Source: Xanthomonas fragariae (GTDB lineage Bacteria > Pseudomonadota > Gammaproteobacteria > Xanthomonadales > Xanthomonadaceae). From it: DNA of 64,000 bases. The position numbers were made by a program, and so were the translations under genes. The stretch lies in the NCBI RefSeq assembly GCF_017603965.1, contig NZ_CP071955.1:1426001-1490000 (forward strand), written 5' to 3'. This document shows positions 1 to 8,461 of the stretch, piece by piece. How positions within the stretch are numbered: the first letter of the stretch is position 1; every line of letters starts with the position of its first letter. The notes under the pieces were generated by a model, which saw only the letters and a list, made by a program, of their open reading frames with translations, searched no databases and was not told where the DNA came from.

Positions 1-588
1 TTGGGTACGGTGATTGCGCAACACTGGCCGGCATTGATCATCGGCACCTTGGGTGCATTCGCCACCTTCGTGCTGTTCTATCTGATGACGGTGTTCGCGC
101 TGGGTTATGGCACCAAGACCCTGGGCTACGACAAGGAACAATTTCTGCTGCTGCAGATGGCCGGTATCGTCTTTTTCGCAATCGGCATCCCGCTCTCGGC
201 CAGGTTCGGCGACCGCCACGGCGCGCCGCTGGCGATGATGCTGGCCAGTATTGCGATCATTGCGTTCGGGCTGGCGTTCGCGCCGTTGTTTCAGGCCGAT
301 CACCCGTTGCAGGTGCTGATCTTTCTGGCGTTGGGTTTCTTCTTCATGGGTCTGACCTACGGCCCCTGCGGCACGCTGCTGGCCGAGCTCTATCCCACCG
401 AGGTGCGTTACACCGGTGCCTCGCTGTCGTTCAATCTGGCCAGCATTTTGGGGGCGGCTCCGGCGCCGTATGTCGCCACGCAATTGGCGGCAAACTACGG
501 CGTGCAGGCGGTCGGTCGATATCTGGGCGCTGCGGCGGTGCTGAGTCTGTTGGCGCTGATCGCGGCGCGTGCGCTGCAACGGCGATGA
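1..588 (+). CDS. MFS transporter of the metabolite:H+ symporter type, C-terminal part
   Basis: The frame is open from the first base, so this is the 3' part of a longer gene; the leading TTG is an internal codon or an arbitrary edge. The 195 visible residues contain about five or six hydrophobic segments. The intracellular loop SARFGDRHGAP is of the kind found between helices of major facilitator proteins, and LLAELYPTEVRYTGASLSFN matches the conserved PTEVRYTG motif of the sugar/metabolite:H+ symporter branch (ShiA, ProP, KgtP relatives). An inner-membrane proton symporter for a small organic acid or osmolyte is the best guess. The substrate cannot be read from this half. The gene is convergent with the GGDEF gene that follows. 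Confidence 0.8.
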   Translation: MGTVIAQHWPALIIGTLGAFATFVLFYLMTVFALGYGTKTLGYDKEQFLLLQMAGIVFFAIGIPLSARFGDRHGAPLAMMLASIAIIAFGLAFAPLFQADHPLQVLIFLALGFFFMGLTYGPCGTLLAELYPTEVRYTGASLSFNLASILGAAPAPYVATQLAANYGVQAVGRYLGAAAVLSLLALIAARALQRR

Positions 589-921
589 TATTCCGCAATG
601 AGGTGCTTTTGCGAAAGCTCCGCTTGAGCGTGCGCCCCAGCCAACTGCCGTGCTGATGAGTGCGCAGGAAAAGCGAAGTGAAACAGCGCGTCGTCGATCA
701 GTTCGTCGGTCGTCTTGATCCCGGTGTCGAGGTCGTCCTGCCAGATCAGCGATGCCATCGACATATCTTGCCCACTGCGATGGGCAAACGATAGGCCGCA
801 TATGCGCGTAGCGCCTTGATCCGGATCAAGGCATCGATCTGGAGCGAGCCATCTGTAAGGCCCTGTAAGGCTCTGTAAGGCTCTTGTAAGGCTCGGCGGG
901 CCTGCCATCAGTGCGGCTGGC
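589..921. other. Intergenic gap between convergent genes
   Basis: No convincing gene is visible in these 333 bases. Reading frames that cross it have no recognisable motif and overlap the MFS gene in antisense. The only structure is the short tandem repeat at 852-893, listed separately. No clear terminator hairpin with a T-run was found. Confidence 0.5.
852..893. repeat. Four imperfect tandem copies of a 10-11 bp unit
   Basis: The unit ctgtaaggct occurs four times in a row with small changes, one copy carrying an extra t. It lies just downstream of the stop codon of the minus-strand GGDEF gene. Its role is unknown; it may be slippage-prone sequence. Confidence 0.7.
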
Positions 922-2220
922 TCAGCTTGCCACACGTATCTGGTTGCGACCGCCGGCCTTGGCCAGATACAGGTGCTTGTCGGCCTCGTTCAACAGGTGA
1001 TGCAGCGACTGGTCGCCTTCGCTGGCGATGTATACTCCAATGCTTACCGTCATGCTTAGTATTTCGTCGCCGACGCGCACGCGCAAGGCGCTGATGCGCT
1101 CGCGCAAGGTTTCGAAATAGTCGCTGACGTTGGCCACATCCAGACCCGGTACCAGCAGGCAGAACTCTTCGCCGCCGAACCGCGCCACCAGATCCTGCGG
1201 CCGCGCATGCCCGTATACCGAGGCGGCGACCGCACGCAGCGCCTGGTCGCCTGCTTCGTGGCCCCAGGTGTCGTTGATGTGCTTGAAGTGATCGATATCC
1301 ACCATGGCCGCGGTGACCGTCTGGTCCTGCGACAGCAATGCGGGGATCACCCGCTGGCTTTGCTCCAGAAAGTAACGCCGATTCGGCAGGCCGGTGAGGA
1401 AATCGCGGGTGGCCAGATCCTGCAGCGTGCCGATCAACTCCAACTGGTCCACGTTTTGCGAGACGCGGCAGAAAAATTCTTCGCGCGAGAAGGGCTTGCG
1501 CAGGAAGTCGTTGGCGCCGTTCTTCAAAAAGCGCGGGATCAGCGACGAGTCGCTGCTGCCGGAAATCCCGATCACCGCAACCTTGTCGCGTGAGCGAATC
1601 GCACGCAGCCGGCGGGTGAATTCCAGGCCTTCCATGCCAGGCATTTCCTGATCGACGAGGGTCAGGCGGATGTCGGGGTCGCCTTCGATCGCCTGCAATC
1701 CGGCGGCACCATCGGCGGCGAGCACTACGCGGTAGCCATACATCGACAACAACGCCGCGGCATAGTTACGTGCAGACAGCGAGTCGTCCACCACCAGTGC
1801 AGCGATACTGCGATTGCGTTCCAGACGCTGTACCAGCCAGGCCAGATATTCGAAGCTGCCCGGCGCGTTCTTGAGCACGTAGTCGATGATTTGTTGATGC
1901 AACACGCGCTGGCGCAGATTTTCGTCGTAGACGCCGCTGACCACCACGGTGGGCAGTTTGCGCGCCAGGAAAAATTCGATCACCTTATCGCGGTCGCCGT
2001 CGATCAGGACCAGGCCAGTCAGGACCAGGAACCAGCCATCTTCTTCGTCCAGCACGCGCGCCGCTTCGGCCAGGGTCGAAACGACCGTGACCGGCAATGT
2101 CACGCGTTGCTCGATGGCTTCGCGCAGCATGCTGGTGAACGTGCGCGAGTTCTCCACCAGTAATATGCGTTGCGGCAGGACTGCGCTTTCACTGTCGCGA
2201 TGTAGAGGACCTGGGGGCAT
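922..2220 (-). CDS. Diguanylate cyclase with two receiver domains (REC-REC-GGDEF)
   Basis: The 432-residue protein has a receiver-like domain at about 17-130, a second receiver at about 140-260, and a GGDEF domain at about 270-430. The GGDEF core reads RFGGEEF. An RxxD inhibitory site (RPQD) lies five residues upstream, so an active, product-inhibited cyclase is expected. Receiver 2 has the acidic pair (VDDS) and phospho-acceptor (VDQEMPGM). Receiver 1 has LVENS in place of the acidic pair and LTGLVL where the acceptor Asp should be, so it looks unable to be phosphorylated. No transmembrane segment is seen, so it should make c-di-GMP in the cytoplasm in response to an unknown histidine kinase. 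The start chosen is the ATG beginning MPPGPLHRD. Confidence 0.9.
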   Translation of the reverse strand: MPPGPLHRDSESAVLPQRILLVENSRTFTSMLREAIEQRVTLPVTVVSTLAEAARVLDEEDGWFLVLTGLVLIDGDRDKVIEFFLARKLPTVVVSGVYDENLRQRVLHQQIIDYVLKNAPGSFEYLAWLVQRLERNRSIAALVVDDSLSARNYAAALLSMYGYRVVLAADGAAGLQAIEGDPDIRLTLVDQEMPGMEGLEFTRRLRAIRSRDKVAVIGISGSSDSSLIPRFLKNGANDFLRKPFSREEFFCRVSQNVDQLELIGTLQDLATRDFLTGLPNRRYFLEQSQRVIPALLSQDQTVTAAMVDIDHFKHINDTWGHEAGDQALRAVAASVYGHARPQDLVARFGGEEFCLLVPGLDVANVSDYFETLRERISALRVRVGDEILSMTVSIGVYIASEGDQSLHHLLNEADKHLYLAKAGGRNQIRVAS

Positions 2221-2315
2221 CGGCTGGCCGTCTGGATCGATCTGTCAGGAGACCTAACGGCTCTGCTCGCCAAAGCTTGAGCACTTCATGCCAACCTGCG
2301 CAGAGCACGCATCGC

Positions 2316-3635
2316 TCACCACAGCGCATCACGCAGCCGATACCAGCTCATCGCGGCCACCAACAGCGGCATGCGCAGCCGCCGCCCGCCTGGGAACGGC
2401 CGGTGCGGGATGCGCTCGAATACGTCCAGCCTCCGGCTCTGGCCGCTGATGGCCTCGGCGATGACATGGCCGGCCAGCCCGGTGGCGGCGACGCCGTGGC
2501 CGGAAAATCCTTGTGCGAAATAGAGATTGGACGCCAGCCGGCCCCAATGCGGAGCCCGGTTGCGCGAGATATCGACATAACCGCCCCATAGCGTTTCCAG
2601 CGGCACCTCGTGCAATTGCGGGAATACGCTGTGCATGCGCCGGGCCATCAACCGGTCCAGGCCGAGCGGCGGACGCGATGAGTAGCTGGCGCGGCCACCG
2701 AACAGCAGCCGGTGGTCGGCGCTGAGCCGGTAATAATCCAGCGCCCAATTGGTGTCGGCGACCGCCATGTCGTTGGCGATCAACGCGCGTGCGCAGGACT
2801 CGCCCAACGGCGGCGTGGCGCCGACATAGGTGCCGACCGGCATGATGCGCTGCTCCAGCGGCGCGGCGATGCCCTGCAACAAGGCGTTGCCGGCGATCAC
2901 CCCGAAGTCGGCCGCGACACTGCCCTGGGCGGTGTGCATCACCACCCGCGTGCCGTCCTGCAGCCGGGTTACCGCCGAGTCTTCATGGATGCGCACGCCG
3001 GCCGCCAGTGCTGCACGTGCCAGGCCCAGTGCATAGGCCAGCGGATGCAGGTGGCCGCTGGCCGGGTCGAACATCGCGCCCAGATACAGCGGGCTGTTCA
3101 GTACTTGCCGGGTGCGCGTGCGGTCCCACCATTCCAGAGGGTAGTCGTAGCGCTCGGCCATGCGCACGATGCCGTGCTGCAAGGCCTGCACCTGGCGCTG
3201 TTTCAACGGCACGTGCGCGTGCCCGTCGCGCCAATCGCAGGCGATGGCGTGGCGCTCGATGCGCGCACGCAGCAGGCGCATGCCGTCGCGCGAGAAGTCG
3301 AACAGCAGGCGTGCGTCGTCATTGCCCACCAGTGCTTCCAGCGTTTGCTGCTCGCAGCCGTAGCCGACGATGGCCTGGCCGCCGTTGCGCCCGGAAGCGC
3401 CCCAGCCGACGCGTCTTGCTTCCAGCACGATGACCTTGTAGCCGGCCTCGGCCAGGGCGAGCGCGGCGGTCAGTCCGGTGTAACCGGCACCGAGGATGCA
3501 GACGTCGGCTTGCTCGACGCCTTGCAGACGCGGCTGCTTCGGCAAGGCGGGCGTGCTGCGCGCGTACCAGCTGTCGGGATAATCGTTGGCCGGCGCTTCG
3601 GTCTGCGGCATGGGCGTGGCTGGGGTGCCCATCAC
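2316..3635 (-). CDS. puuB: FAD-dependent gamma-glutamylputrescine oxidase (PuuB-like)
   Basis: The 439-residue protein belongs to the DAO/glycine-oxidase flavoprotein family. A dinucleotide-binding motif (ILGAGYTGLTAAL) lies at about 47-59, followed by GWGASGRNGGQ, the stretch characteristic of PuuB/OrdL-type oxidases. PuuB oxidises gamma-glutamylputrescine to gamma-glutamyl-gamma-aminobutyraldehyde, releasing ammonia and H2O2. The start overlaps the stop of the upstream ligase gene by four bases (ATGA), so the two are translationally coupled, and the context of ligases, aminotransferase and polyamine transporter supports the role. Related amine oxidases with other substrates cannot be excluded from sequence alone. 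Confidence 0.82.
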   Translation of the reverse strand: MMGTPATPMPQTEAPANDYPDSWYARSTPALPKQPRLQGVEQADVCILGAGYTGLTAALALAEAGYKVIVLEARRVGWGASGRNGGQAIVGYGCEQQTLEALVGNDDARLLFDFSRDGMRLLRARIERHAIACDWRDGHAHVPLKQRQVQALQHGIVRMAERYDYPLEWWDRTRTRQVLNSPLYLGAMFDPASGHLHPLAYALGLARAALAAGVRIHEDSAVTRLQDGTRVVMHTAQGSVAADFGVIAGNALLQGIAAPLEQRIMPVGTYVGATPPLGESCARALIANDMAVADTNWALDYYRLSADHRLLFGGRASYSSRPPLGLDRLMARRMHSVFPQLHEVPLETLWGGYVDISRNRAPHWGRLASNLYFAQGFSGHGVAATGLAGHVIAEAISGQSRRLDVFERIPHRPFPGGRRLRMPLLVAAMSWYRLRDALW

Positions 3636-5011
3636 ACGGTCCGCAGGTACCGCGCGTAATCCAGATCCGGTACCAGCGCCTGGTAGTCGAGCAACTCGCG
3701 CTGTTTCTGCTGGCCAAACACATGCTGGAACTGCGCGCCGAACTGCGCGCCGATGAAGTCGCTGCCGAGCAACGCATCGACTGCGCCTTGCCAGGTGCGC
3801 TGCTGGAACACCGATTGCGCGTAGGCATTACCGGTAACTGGCGCAGTGGGCTCGTTGGGGTGTTGCAGGCCGTCCAGCATGGCGGCAAGCACGGCGGCAG
3901 CGGCAAGATACGGGTTGGCATCGGCGCCGGCAATGCGGTGTTCGATGCGGGTATTGCGCGCATCGCCATGCGGGATACGCAGCGCCACGGTGCGATTGTT
4001 GAAGCCCCAGCTCGCATCCAGCGGCACGAAGGCGTTGCTGACGAAGCGGCGATAGCTGTTGGCGTGCGGGGCAAACAACAACAGCGACGCTTCCGCATGC
4101 CGCTGTAGGCCGGCGATGGCGTGGCGCAAGCTGTCTGCCGGCGTATCGGCAGTGCTGGCAAGCACGTTGTGCCCGTCGACATCGAGCAGGCTCACATGCA
4201 GATGCAGCCCGCTGCCGGCCTGACCGGGGAATGGCTTGGCCATGAAGCTGGCAAGCTTGCCCTGCTGTTGCGCAATCGCCTTGATGGTGCGCTTGAGCAG
4301 GATTGCCTCGTCGCAGGCCGCCAGCGCATCGGCGCGATGTTGCAGATTGATCTCGAACTGGCCGGGCGCGTATTCGGCCACGGCGGTATCGGCCGGGATG
4401 CCTTGCTGGCGGCATGCAGCGGTGACCGTCTCGGTAAAGCCGCGTTGGTCGTCCAGATCCTGCAGCGAATACACCTGGGTGCTCTGGCTGCGCTCGCCGG
4501 TGACCGGGTCGCGCGGCGTCTGCGGTCGCCCCTGTGCATCGGGCACCGCATCGAACAGATAGAACTCCAGTTCCACCGCCATCACCGGGGTCAGGCCGAG
4601 TACGGCAAAGCCGTGCAGCACGCGTTGCAGCACCGCGCGTGGCGCGACCTCCAACAGGCTGCCATCCGGGTTGTGCATCGCCAGCAACAGCTGCGCCATC
4701 GGTTGCGGCGCCCAAGGCACCGGGCGCAGCGACCCCTCGATCGGCCGACAGATGCGGTCGGCATCGCCGATGGCATATCCCAGCCCGGTCTCTTCCACGG
4801 TATTGCCGGTGATGTCGGTGGCGATCAGCGACATCGGCAGGCACACGCCATCGTGGTAGACCTTGCTCAGCGCCTCTCCAGTGATGCGCTTGCCGCGCAG
4901 CACGCCGTTGGTGTCGGGCAATAACAGATCGACCGATTCGCAGCCGGCGATGCGCGCCAGCGTGGCGGCATCGGCAGCGGGCAGGGACGCGACAGAGTTC
5001 TCGGAAGCCAT
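3632..5011 (-). CDS. puuA: Gamma-glutamylputrescine synthetase-like ligase (glutamine synthetase family), copy 1
   Basis: The protein has 459 residues from the ATG that begins MASENSVA; a longer frame reaches 5068 but adds a non-conserved stretch. Glutamine-synthetase landmarks are present: VELEFYL, GSGLHLHVS, the arginine-containing NRTVALRIP, and HRIAGADANPYLAAAA near the C terminus. Members lacking the adenylylation region and encoded beside puuB ligate glutamate to putrescine or another polyamine using ATP. It is transcribed divergently from the second ligase copy across a ~370-base gap and couples to puuB downstream. Substrate preference between putrescine, spermidine and other amines is inference. 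Confidence 0.82.
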   Translation of the reverse strand: MASENSVASLPAADAATLARIAGCESVDLLLPDTNGVLRGKRITGEALSKVYHDGVCLPMSLIATDITGNTVEETGLGYAIGDADRICRPIEGSLRPVPWAPQPMAQLLLAMHNPDGSLLEVAPRAVLQRVLHGFAVLGLTPVMAVELEFYLFDAVPDAQGRPQTPRDPVTGERSQSTQVYSLQDLDDQRGFTETVTAACRQQGIPADTAVAEYAPGQFEINLQHRADALAACDEAILLKRTIKAIAQQQGKLASFMAKPFPGQAGSGLHLHVSLLDVDGHNVLASTADTPADSLRHAIAGLQRHAEASLLLFAPHANSYRRFVSNAFVPLDASWGFNNRTVALRIPHGDARNTRIEHRIAGADANPYLAAAAVLAAMLDGLQHPNEPTAPVTGNAYAQSVFQQRTWQGAVDALLGSDFIGAQFGAQFQHVFGQQKQRELLDYQALVPDLDYARYLRTV

Positions 5012-5139
5012 GGGCAGCACCTGCAAAGTCGCCGCGCAGATTAGCAAAGTGCGCGTGAGCAATCGCACTTGGCAACGCGTGCGTCTGCACGGTAAGTTCG
5101 AGCGTATCGAGGTTCAACGCAACCCATCGGGATGTCTGC

Positions 5140-5355
5140 ATGGCTGCCGTTCCGCTGGTCGGATTACCGACTGATCGCATCCTGCAAAGGCCGCAACCGG
5201 TGGTCGAAGCCACCGCGCCGGAAGGCCTGATCGAAGCTTTTGGCGGCACCGGGCCCGGCTTTCTGCGCGCGGTGCAATGGCATCGGCAGTGGCGTGTCAC
5301 ACCGCATCCGTTCTACCGTGGCATCTTTCAGTCCTTCGGCGAGGCCTGTCGCTAA
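5140..5355 (+). pseudogene. puuD: Remnant of puuD (gamma-glutamyl-GABA hydrolase), C-terminal end only
   Basis: The 71-codon open stretch reads like the last third of a class I glutamine-amidotransferase hydrolase of the PuuD type. VVEATAPEGLIEAFGG matches the usual EA.SPDGLVEA segment; AVQWHRQW matches the VQWHPEW segment that holds the catalytic His and Glu; FQSFGEACR matches the family C terminus. The catalytic His survives, but the following Glu is Gln. The N-terminal domain with the nucleophilic Cys is missing altogether. The position immediately before a puuA-type gene and aminotransferase is where an intact puuD would be expected. I read it as a decayed gene, not a functional small protein. 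Confidence 0.7.
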
Positions 5356-5385
5356 TACGCCGCTCAACGCGGCCAGTGAGGTTGC

Positions 5386-6771
5386 ATGTCCATCCGTACA
5401 CGTTCGCGTCAATCCACGCCCAAGCAGCCGGAGAGCGCGCTGCGCCGCTGGCTCAAGGAGCGCAACATCACCGAGGTCGAGTGTCTGGTGCCGGACATCA
5501 CCGGCAACGCGCGCGGCAAGATCATTCCGGCCGACAAGTTTTCGCACGATTACGGCACACGGCTACCAGAAGGCATCTTCGCTACCACGGTTACCGGCGA
5601 TTTCCCAGACGATTATTACGAGCTGACCTCCCCGTCGGATTCGGACATGCACCTGCGCCCGGATGCCACCACCGTGCGCATGGTGCCGTGGGCGGTCGAC
5701 CCCACCGCGCAGGTCATCCACGATTGCTACACCAAGGACGGGCAGCCGCATGAGCTTGCCCCGCGCAACGTGTTGCGCCGCGTGCTGGACGCGTACGCCG
5801 AGGTCAAGCTGCAACCGGTGGTGGCACCGGAGCTGGAATTCTTTCTGGTGCAGAAGAACACCGACCCGGACTTCCCGTTGTTGCCGCCGGCGGGCCGCTC
5901 GGGGCGGCCTGAAACAGCACGCCAGTCGTATTCGATCGATGCGGTCAACGAGTTCGATCCGATTCTGGATCTGATGTACGACTATTGCGACGCGATGGAG
6001 CTGGACGTGGATACCTTGATTCACGAATCCGGTGCCGCCCAGCTGGAGGTCAACTTTACTCACGCCGATGCGTTGTCGCGCGCCGATCAGGTCTTCCTGT
6101 TCAAGCGCACTATGCGCGAGGCAGCGCTGCGGCATGGCGTCTATGCGACGTTTCTGGCCAAACCGATGGAAACCGAGCCGGGCAGCGCGATGCATATCCA
6201 TCAAAGCCTGCTGCATGCAGGCACCGGCAAAAATGTATTCAGCGGCAAGCGCGAAGGCGGCTTCAGCGACACCTTCGCGCATTATCTGGGCGGTCTTCAG
6301 AAGTACATTCCGATGGCGATGGGGCTGCTGGCGCCCAACGTCAATTCGTATCGACGGCTGATGTTCGGCGAGGTGTCGCCAAGCAATGTGCTGTGGGGTT
6401 TCGACAATCGCACCTGCGGTCTACGCGTGCCGATCGATGCGCCACAGAACATGCGGGTGGAAAGCCGGTTTGCCGGTTCCGATGCCAATCCGTATCTGGC
6501 GATGGCGGCAACGTTGGCATGCGGGTTGTTGGGCATCCGCGAGAAGCTGGAGCCGACGGCGCCGATCACCAGTAACGGTAAGGAGCAGGGCTACGATCTG
6601 CCGCGGTCGCTGGGCGAGGCGTTGGACGGGTTGGAGGGCTGCGAGGCGTTGCAGCAGATATTGGGCCGGCGGTTTGTGCGGGCCTACATATCGGTGAAAC
6701 GGAAGGAGTATGAGACTTTTTTTCGAGTGATAAGTTCGTGGGAACGGGAGTTTTTGTTGTTGAATGTGTGA
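5386..6771 (+). CDS. puuA: Gamma-glutamylputrescine synthetase-like ligase (glutamine synthetase family), copy 2
   Basis: The protein has 461 residues; the ATG is preceded by a gtgagg ribosome-binding site. Family landmarks are APELEFFL, ESGAAQLEVNF, GSAMHIHQSL, NRTCGLRVPI and SRFAGSDANPYLAMAA, and the C terminus ends EREFLLLNV. It is clearly paralogous to, but well diverged from, the ligase at 3632-5011, so the two may act on different amines. It is followed by an aminotransferase and a polyamine-binding lipoprotein on the same strand, giving a likely catabolic and uptake operon. ATP-dependent gamma-glutamylation of putrescine is the expected reaction; spermidine or another diamine is possible. 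Confidence 0.82.
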   Translation: MSIRTRSRQSTPKQPESALRRWLKERNITEVECLVPDITGNARGKIIPADKFSHDYGTRLPEGIFATTVTGDFPDDYYELTSPSDSDMHLRPDATTVRMVPWAVDPTAQVIHDCYTKDGQPHELAPRNVLRRVLDAYAEVKLQPVVAPELEFFLVQKNTDPDFPLLPPAGRSGRPETARQSYSIDAVNEFDPILDLMYDYCDAMELDVDTLIHESGAAQLEVNFTHADALSRADQVFLFKRTMREAALRHGVYATFLAKPMETEPGSAMHIHQSLLHAGTGKNVFSGKREGGFSDTFAHYLGGLQKYIPMAMGLLAPNVNSYRRLMFGEVSPSNVLWGFDNRTCGLRVPIDAPQNMRVESRFAGSDANPYLAMAATLACGLLGIREKLEPTAPITSNGKEQGYDLPRSLGEALDGLEGCEALQQILGRRFVRAYISVKRKEYETFFRVISSWEREFLLLNV

Positions 6772-6963
6772 GCAGTTTGCGCCCCGCAGCGTGCTGCTTT
6801 GTTTCCTTCTGTCTACCGGTAAAAATTACCCGAAGGGCGGATGAGGCGACGCAGCTCCATCGTTGCATGTCTTGTCGAGATCTACGCTTGGCCTCCAGGC
6901 ATCGCCACGCATCTGCTACAACAACTCTCTACACCCTCCACATCACGCTCTACAGCCGCAGGT

Positions 6964-8364
6964 ATGCTCTTGACTCCTCACCATCTGGAGCAAGCCGTGG
7001 ACTCTTCTGTGCTGAGTGCGTTGCAGCAACTCGATGCCGCCCATCATCTGCATCCGTTCAACGACAACGCTGCATTGGCCGAGAAGGGCACGCGCATCCT
7101 GACGCGCGGTGAAGGCGTGTATGTCTGGGACGCGCAGGGCAACAAGTTGCTGGATGCGTTTGCTGGCTTGTGGTGCGTCAATGCGGGCTATGGACGCAAA
7201 GAACTTGCGCAGGCGGCGGCCCGGCAGATGGAGCAGTTGGCTTACTACAACAGCTTTTTCCACTGCACGACCGAGCCCACCATCCATCTTGCCGCCAAGT
7301 TGGCGGAGTTGACGCCTGGTGACCTGAATCATGCGTTTTTCGCCAATTCCGGGTCCGAAGCCAACGACACCATCCTGCGCTTGGTGCGGCATTTCTGGGC
7401 AGTGCAGGGGCAGCCGGAAAAACGCATCTTCATCGGCCGTCACGATGGTTATCACGGCACCACCATGGCCGGCGCCAGCCTGGGTGGTATCAAAGGGATG
7501 CATAAGCAGGGTGGGTTGCCGATTCCGGATATCCACCACATCGCGCCGCCGTATCATTTCGGCGATGGTGGGGAGGTGGATCCTGAGGAATACGGGTTGC
7601 TCGCAGCGCGCCGCTTGGAAGACAGGATTCTTGAGCTCGGGCCGCAATACGTGGCGGCATTTATCGGTGAGCCGATCATGGGCGCGATCGGGGTGTATAT
7701 CCCGCCGCGCAGTTACTGGCCGCAGATCGAGCGCATCTGTCGGCGCTACGACGTGCTGCTGGTCGCCGACGAGGTGATCTGCGGGTTCGGGCGGACCGGT
7801 GCATGGTTCGGTGCGGATTACTTCGGCTTTCAGCCCGACGCCATGACGCTGGCCAAAGGCATCACATCCGGCTATATCCCGTTGGCGGCAGCGATGTTCA
7901 ACGATCGCGTTGCCGGGGTGCTCAAAGCGCAAGGTGGCGAATTGGCGCACGGCGGAACCTATTCCGGGCATCCGGTCTGCGCGGCGGTCGCGCTGGAGAA
8001 TCTGCGCCTGTTGCAGGACGAGGGCATCGTGGAGACCGCACGCACGCAGATCGCGCCGTATCTGGCGCAGCGCTGGGCCGAGCTGGGCGAACACCGCTTG
8101 GTTGGCGAGGCACGCATCGCCGGGTTGGTCGGGGCGCTGGAGCTGGTGCCCGACAAACGCCAGCGGGGCGCGTATTTCTCCGAACGCGGGCGGGTAGGCG
8201 CCATGTGCCGCGACGCTGCGCTCAAGCGCGGGCTGATCCTGCGTGCGACCTACGATGCCATGCTGCTGTCGCCGCCGTTGATCATCACCCGGGAACAGGT
8301 CGACGAGTTGTTCGACAAAGCTTGGGCGGCGCTGGACGACACCGCGCATGCGCTGGGCAAATAG
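6964..8364 (+). CDS. spuC: PLP-dependent class III aminotransferase (putrescine/polyamine-pyruvate type)
   Basis: The protein has 466 residues from the ATG starting MLLTPHHLEQ; the frame is open from 6841 but the extra residues look non-coding. Class III landmarks are visible: the substrate-entry motif FAGLWCVNAGYG, GSEANDT for the PLP phosphate, DGYHGTTMAGASLGG, the ring-binding Asp in LLVADEVICGFGRTG, and the Schiff-base Lys in TLAKGITSGYIPLAA. Pseudomonas SpuC, which transfers the amino group of putrescine to pyruvate, is the closest functional model given the neighbouring ligases and polyamine-binding protein. Other omega-amino acceptor pairs, such as beta-alanine:pyruvate, are alternatives. 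Confidence 0.8.
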   Translation: MLLTPHHLEQAVDSSVLSALQQLDAAHHLHPFNDNAALAEKGTRILTRGEGVYVWDAQGNKLLDAFAGLWCVNAGYGRKELAQAAARQMEQLAYYNSFFHCTTEPTIHLAAKLAELTPGDLNHAFFANSGSEANDTILRLVRHFWAVQGQPEKRIFIGRHDGYHGTTMAGASLGGIKGMHKQGGLPIPDIHHIAPPYHFGDGGEVDPEEYGLLAARRLEDRILELGPQYVAAFIGEPIMGAIGVYIPPRSYWPQIERICRRYDVLLVADEVICGFGRTGAWFGADYFGFQPDAMTLAKGITSGYIPLAAAMFNDRVAGVLKAQGGELAHGGTYSGHPVCAAVALENLRLLQDEGIVETARTQIAPYLAQRWAELGEHRLVGEARIAGLVGALELVPDKRQRGAYFSERGRVGAMCRDAALKRGLILRATYDAMLLSPPLIITREQVDELFDKAWAALDDTAHALGK

Positions 8365-8461
8365 CTGGGCAAACACAACCCCGATGGGTAGGCTGGACGC
8401 TCGACCCGCCGCAACACCGACCCGCACCCACTCGCCCCCACTGCGTTCTCTGGAGACCCGC

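Noticed and set aside
495..935. Minus-strand 146-codon frame at the left edge
   Set aside because: No motif, overlaps the MFS gene in antisense, and has no credible ribosome-binding site.
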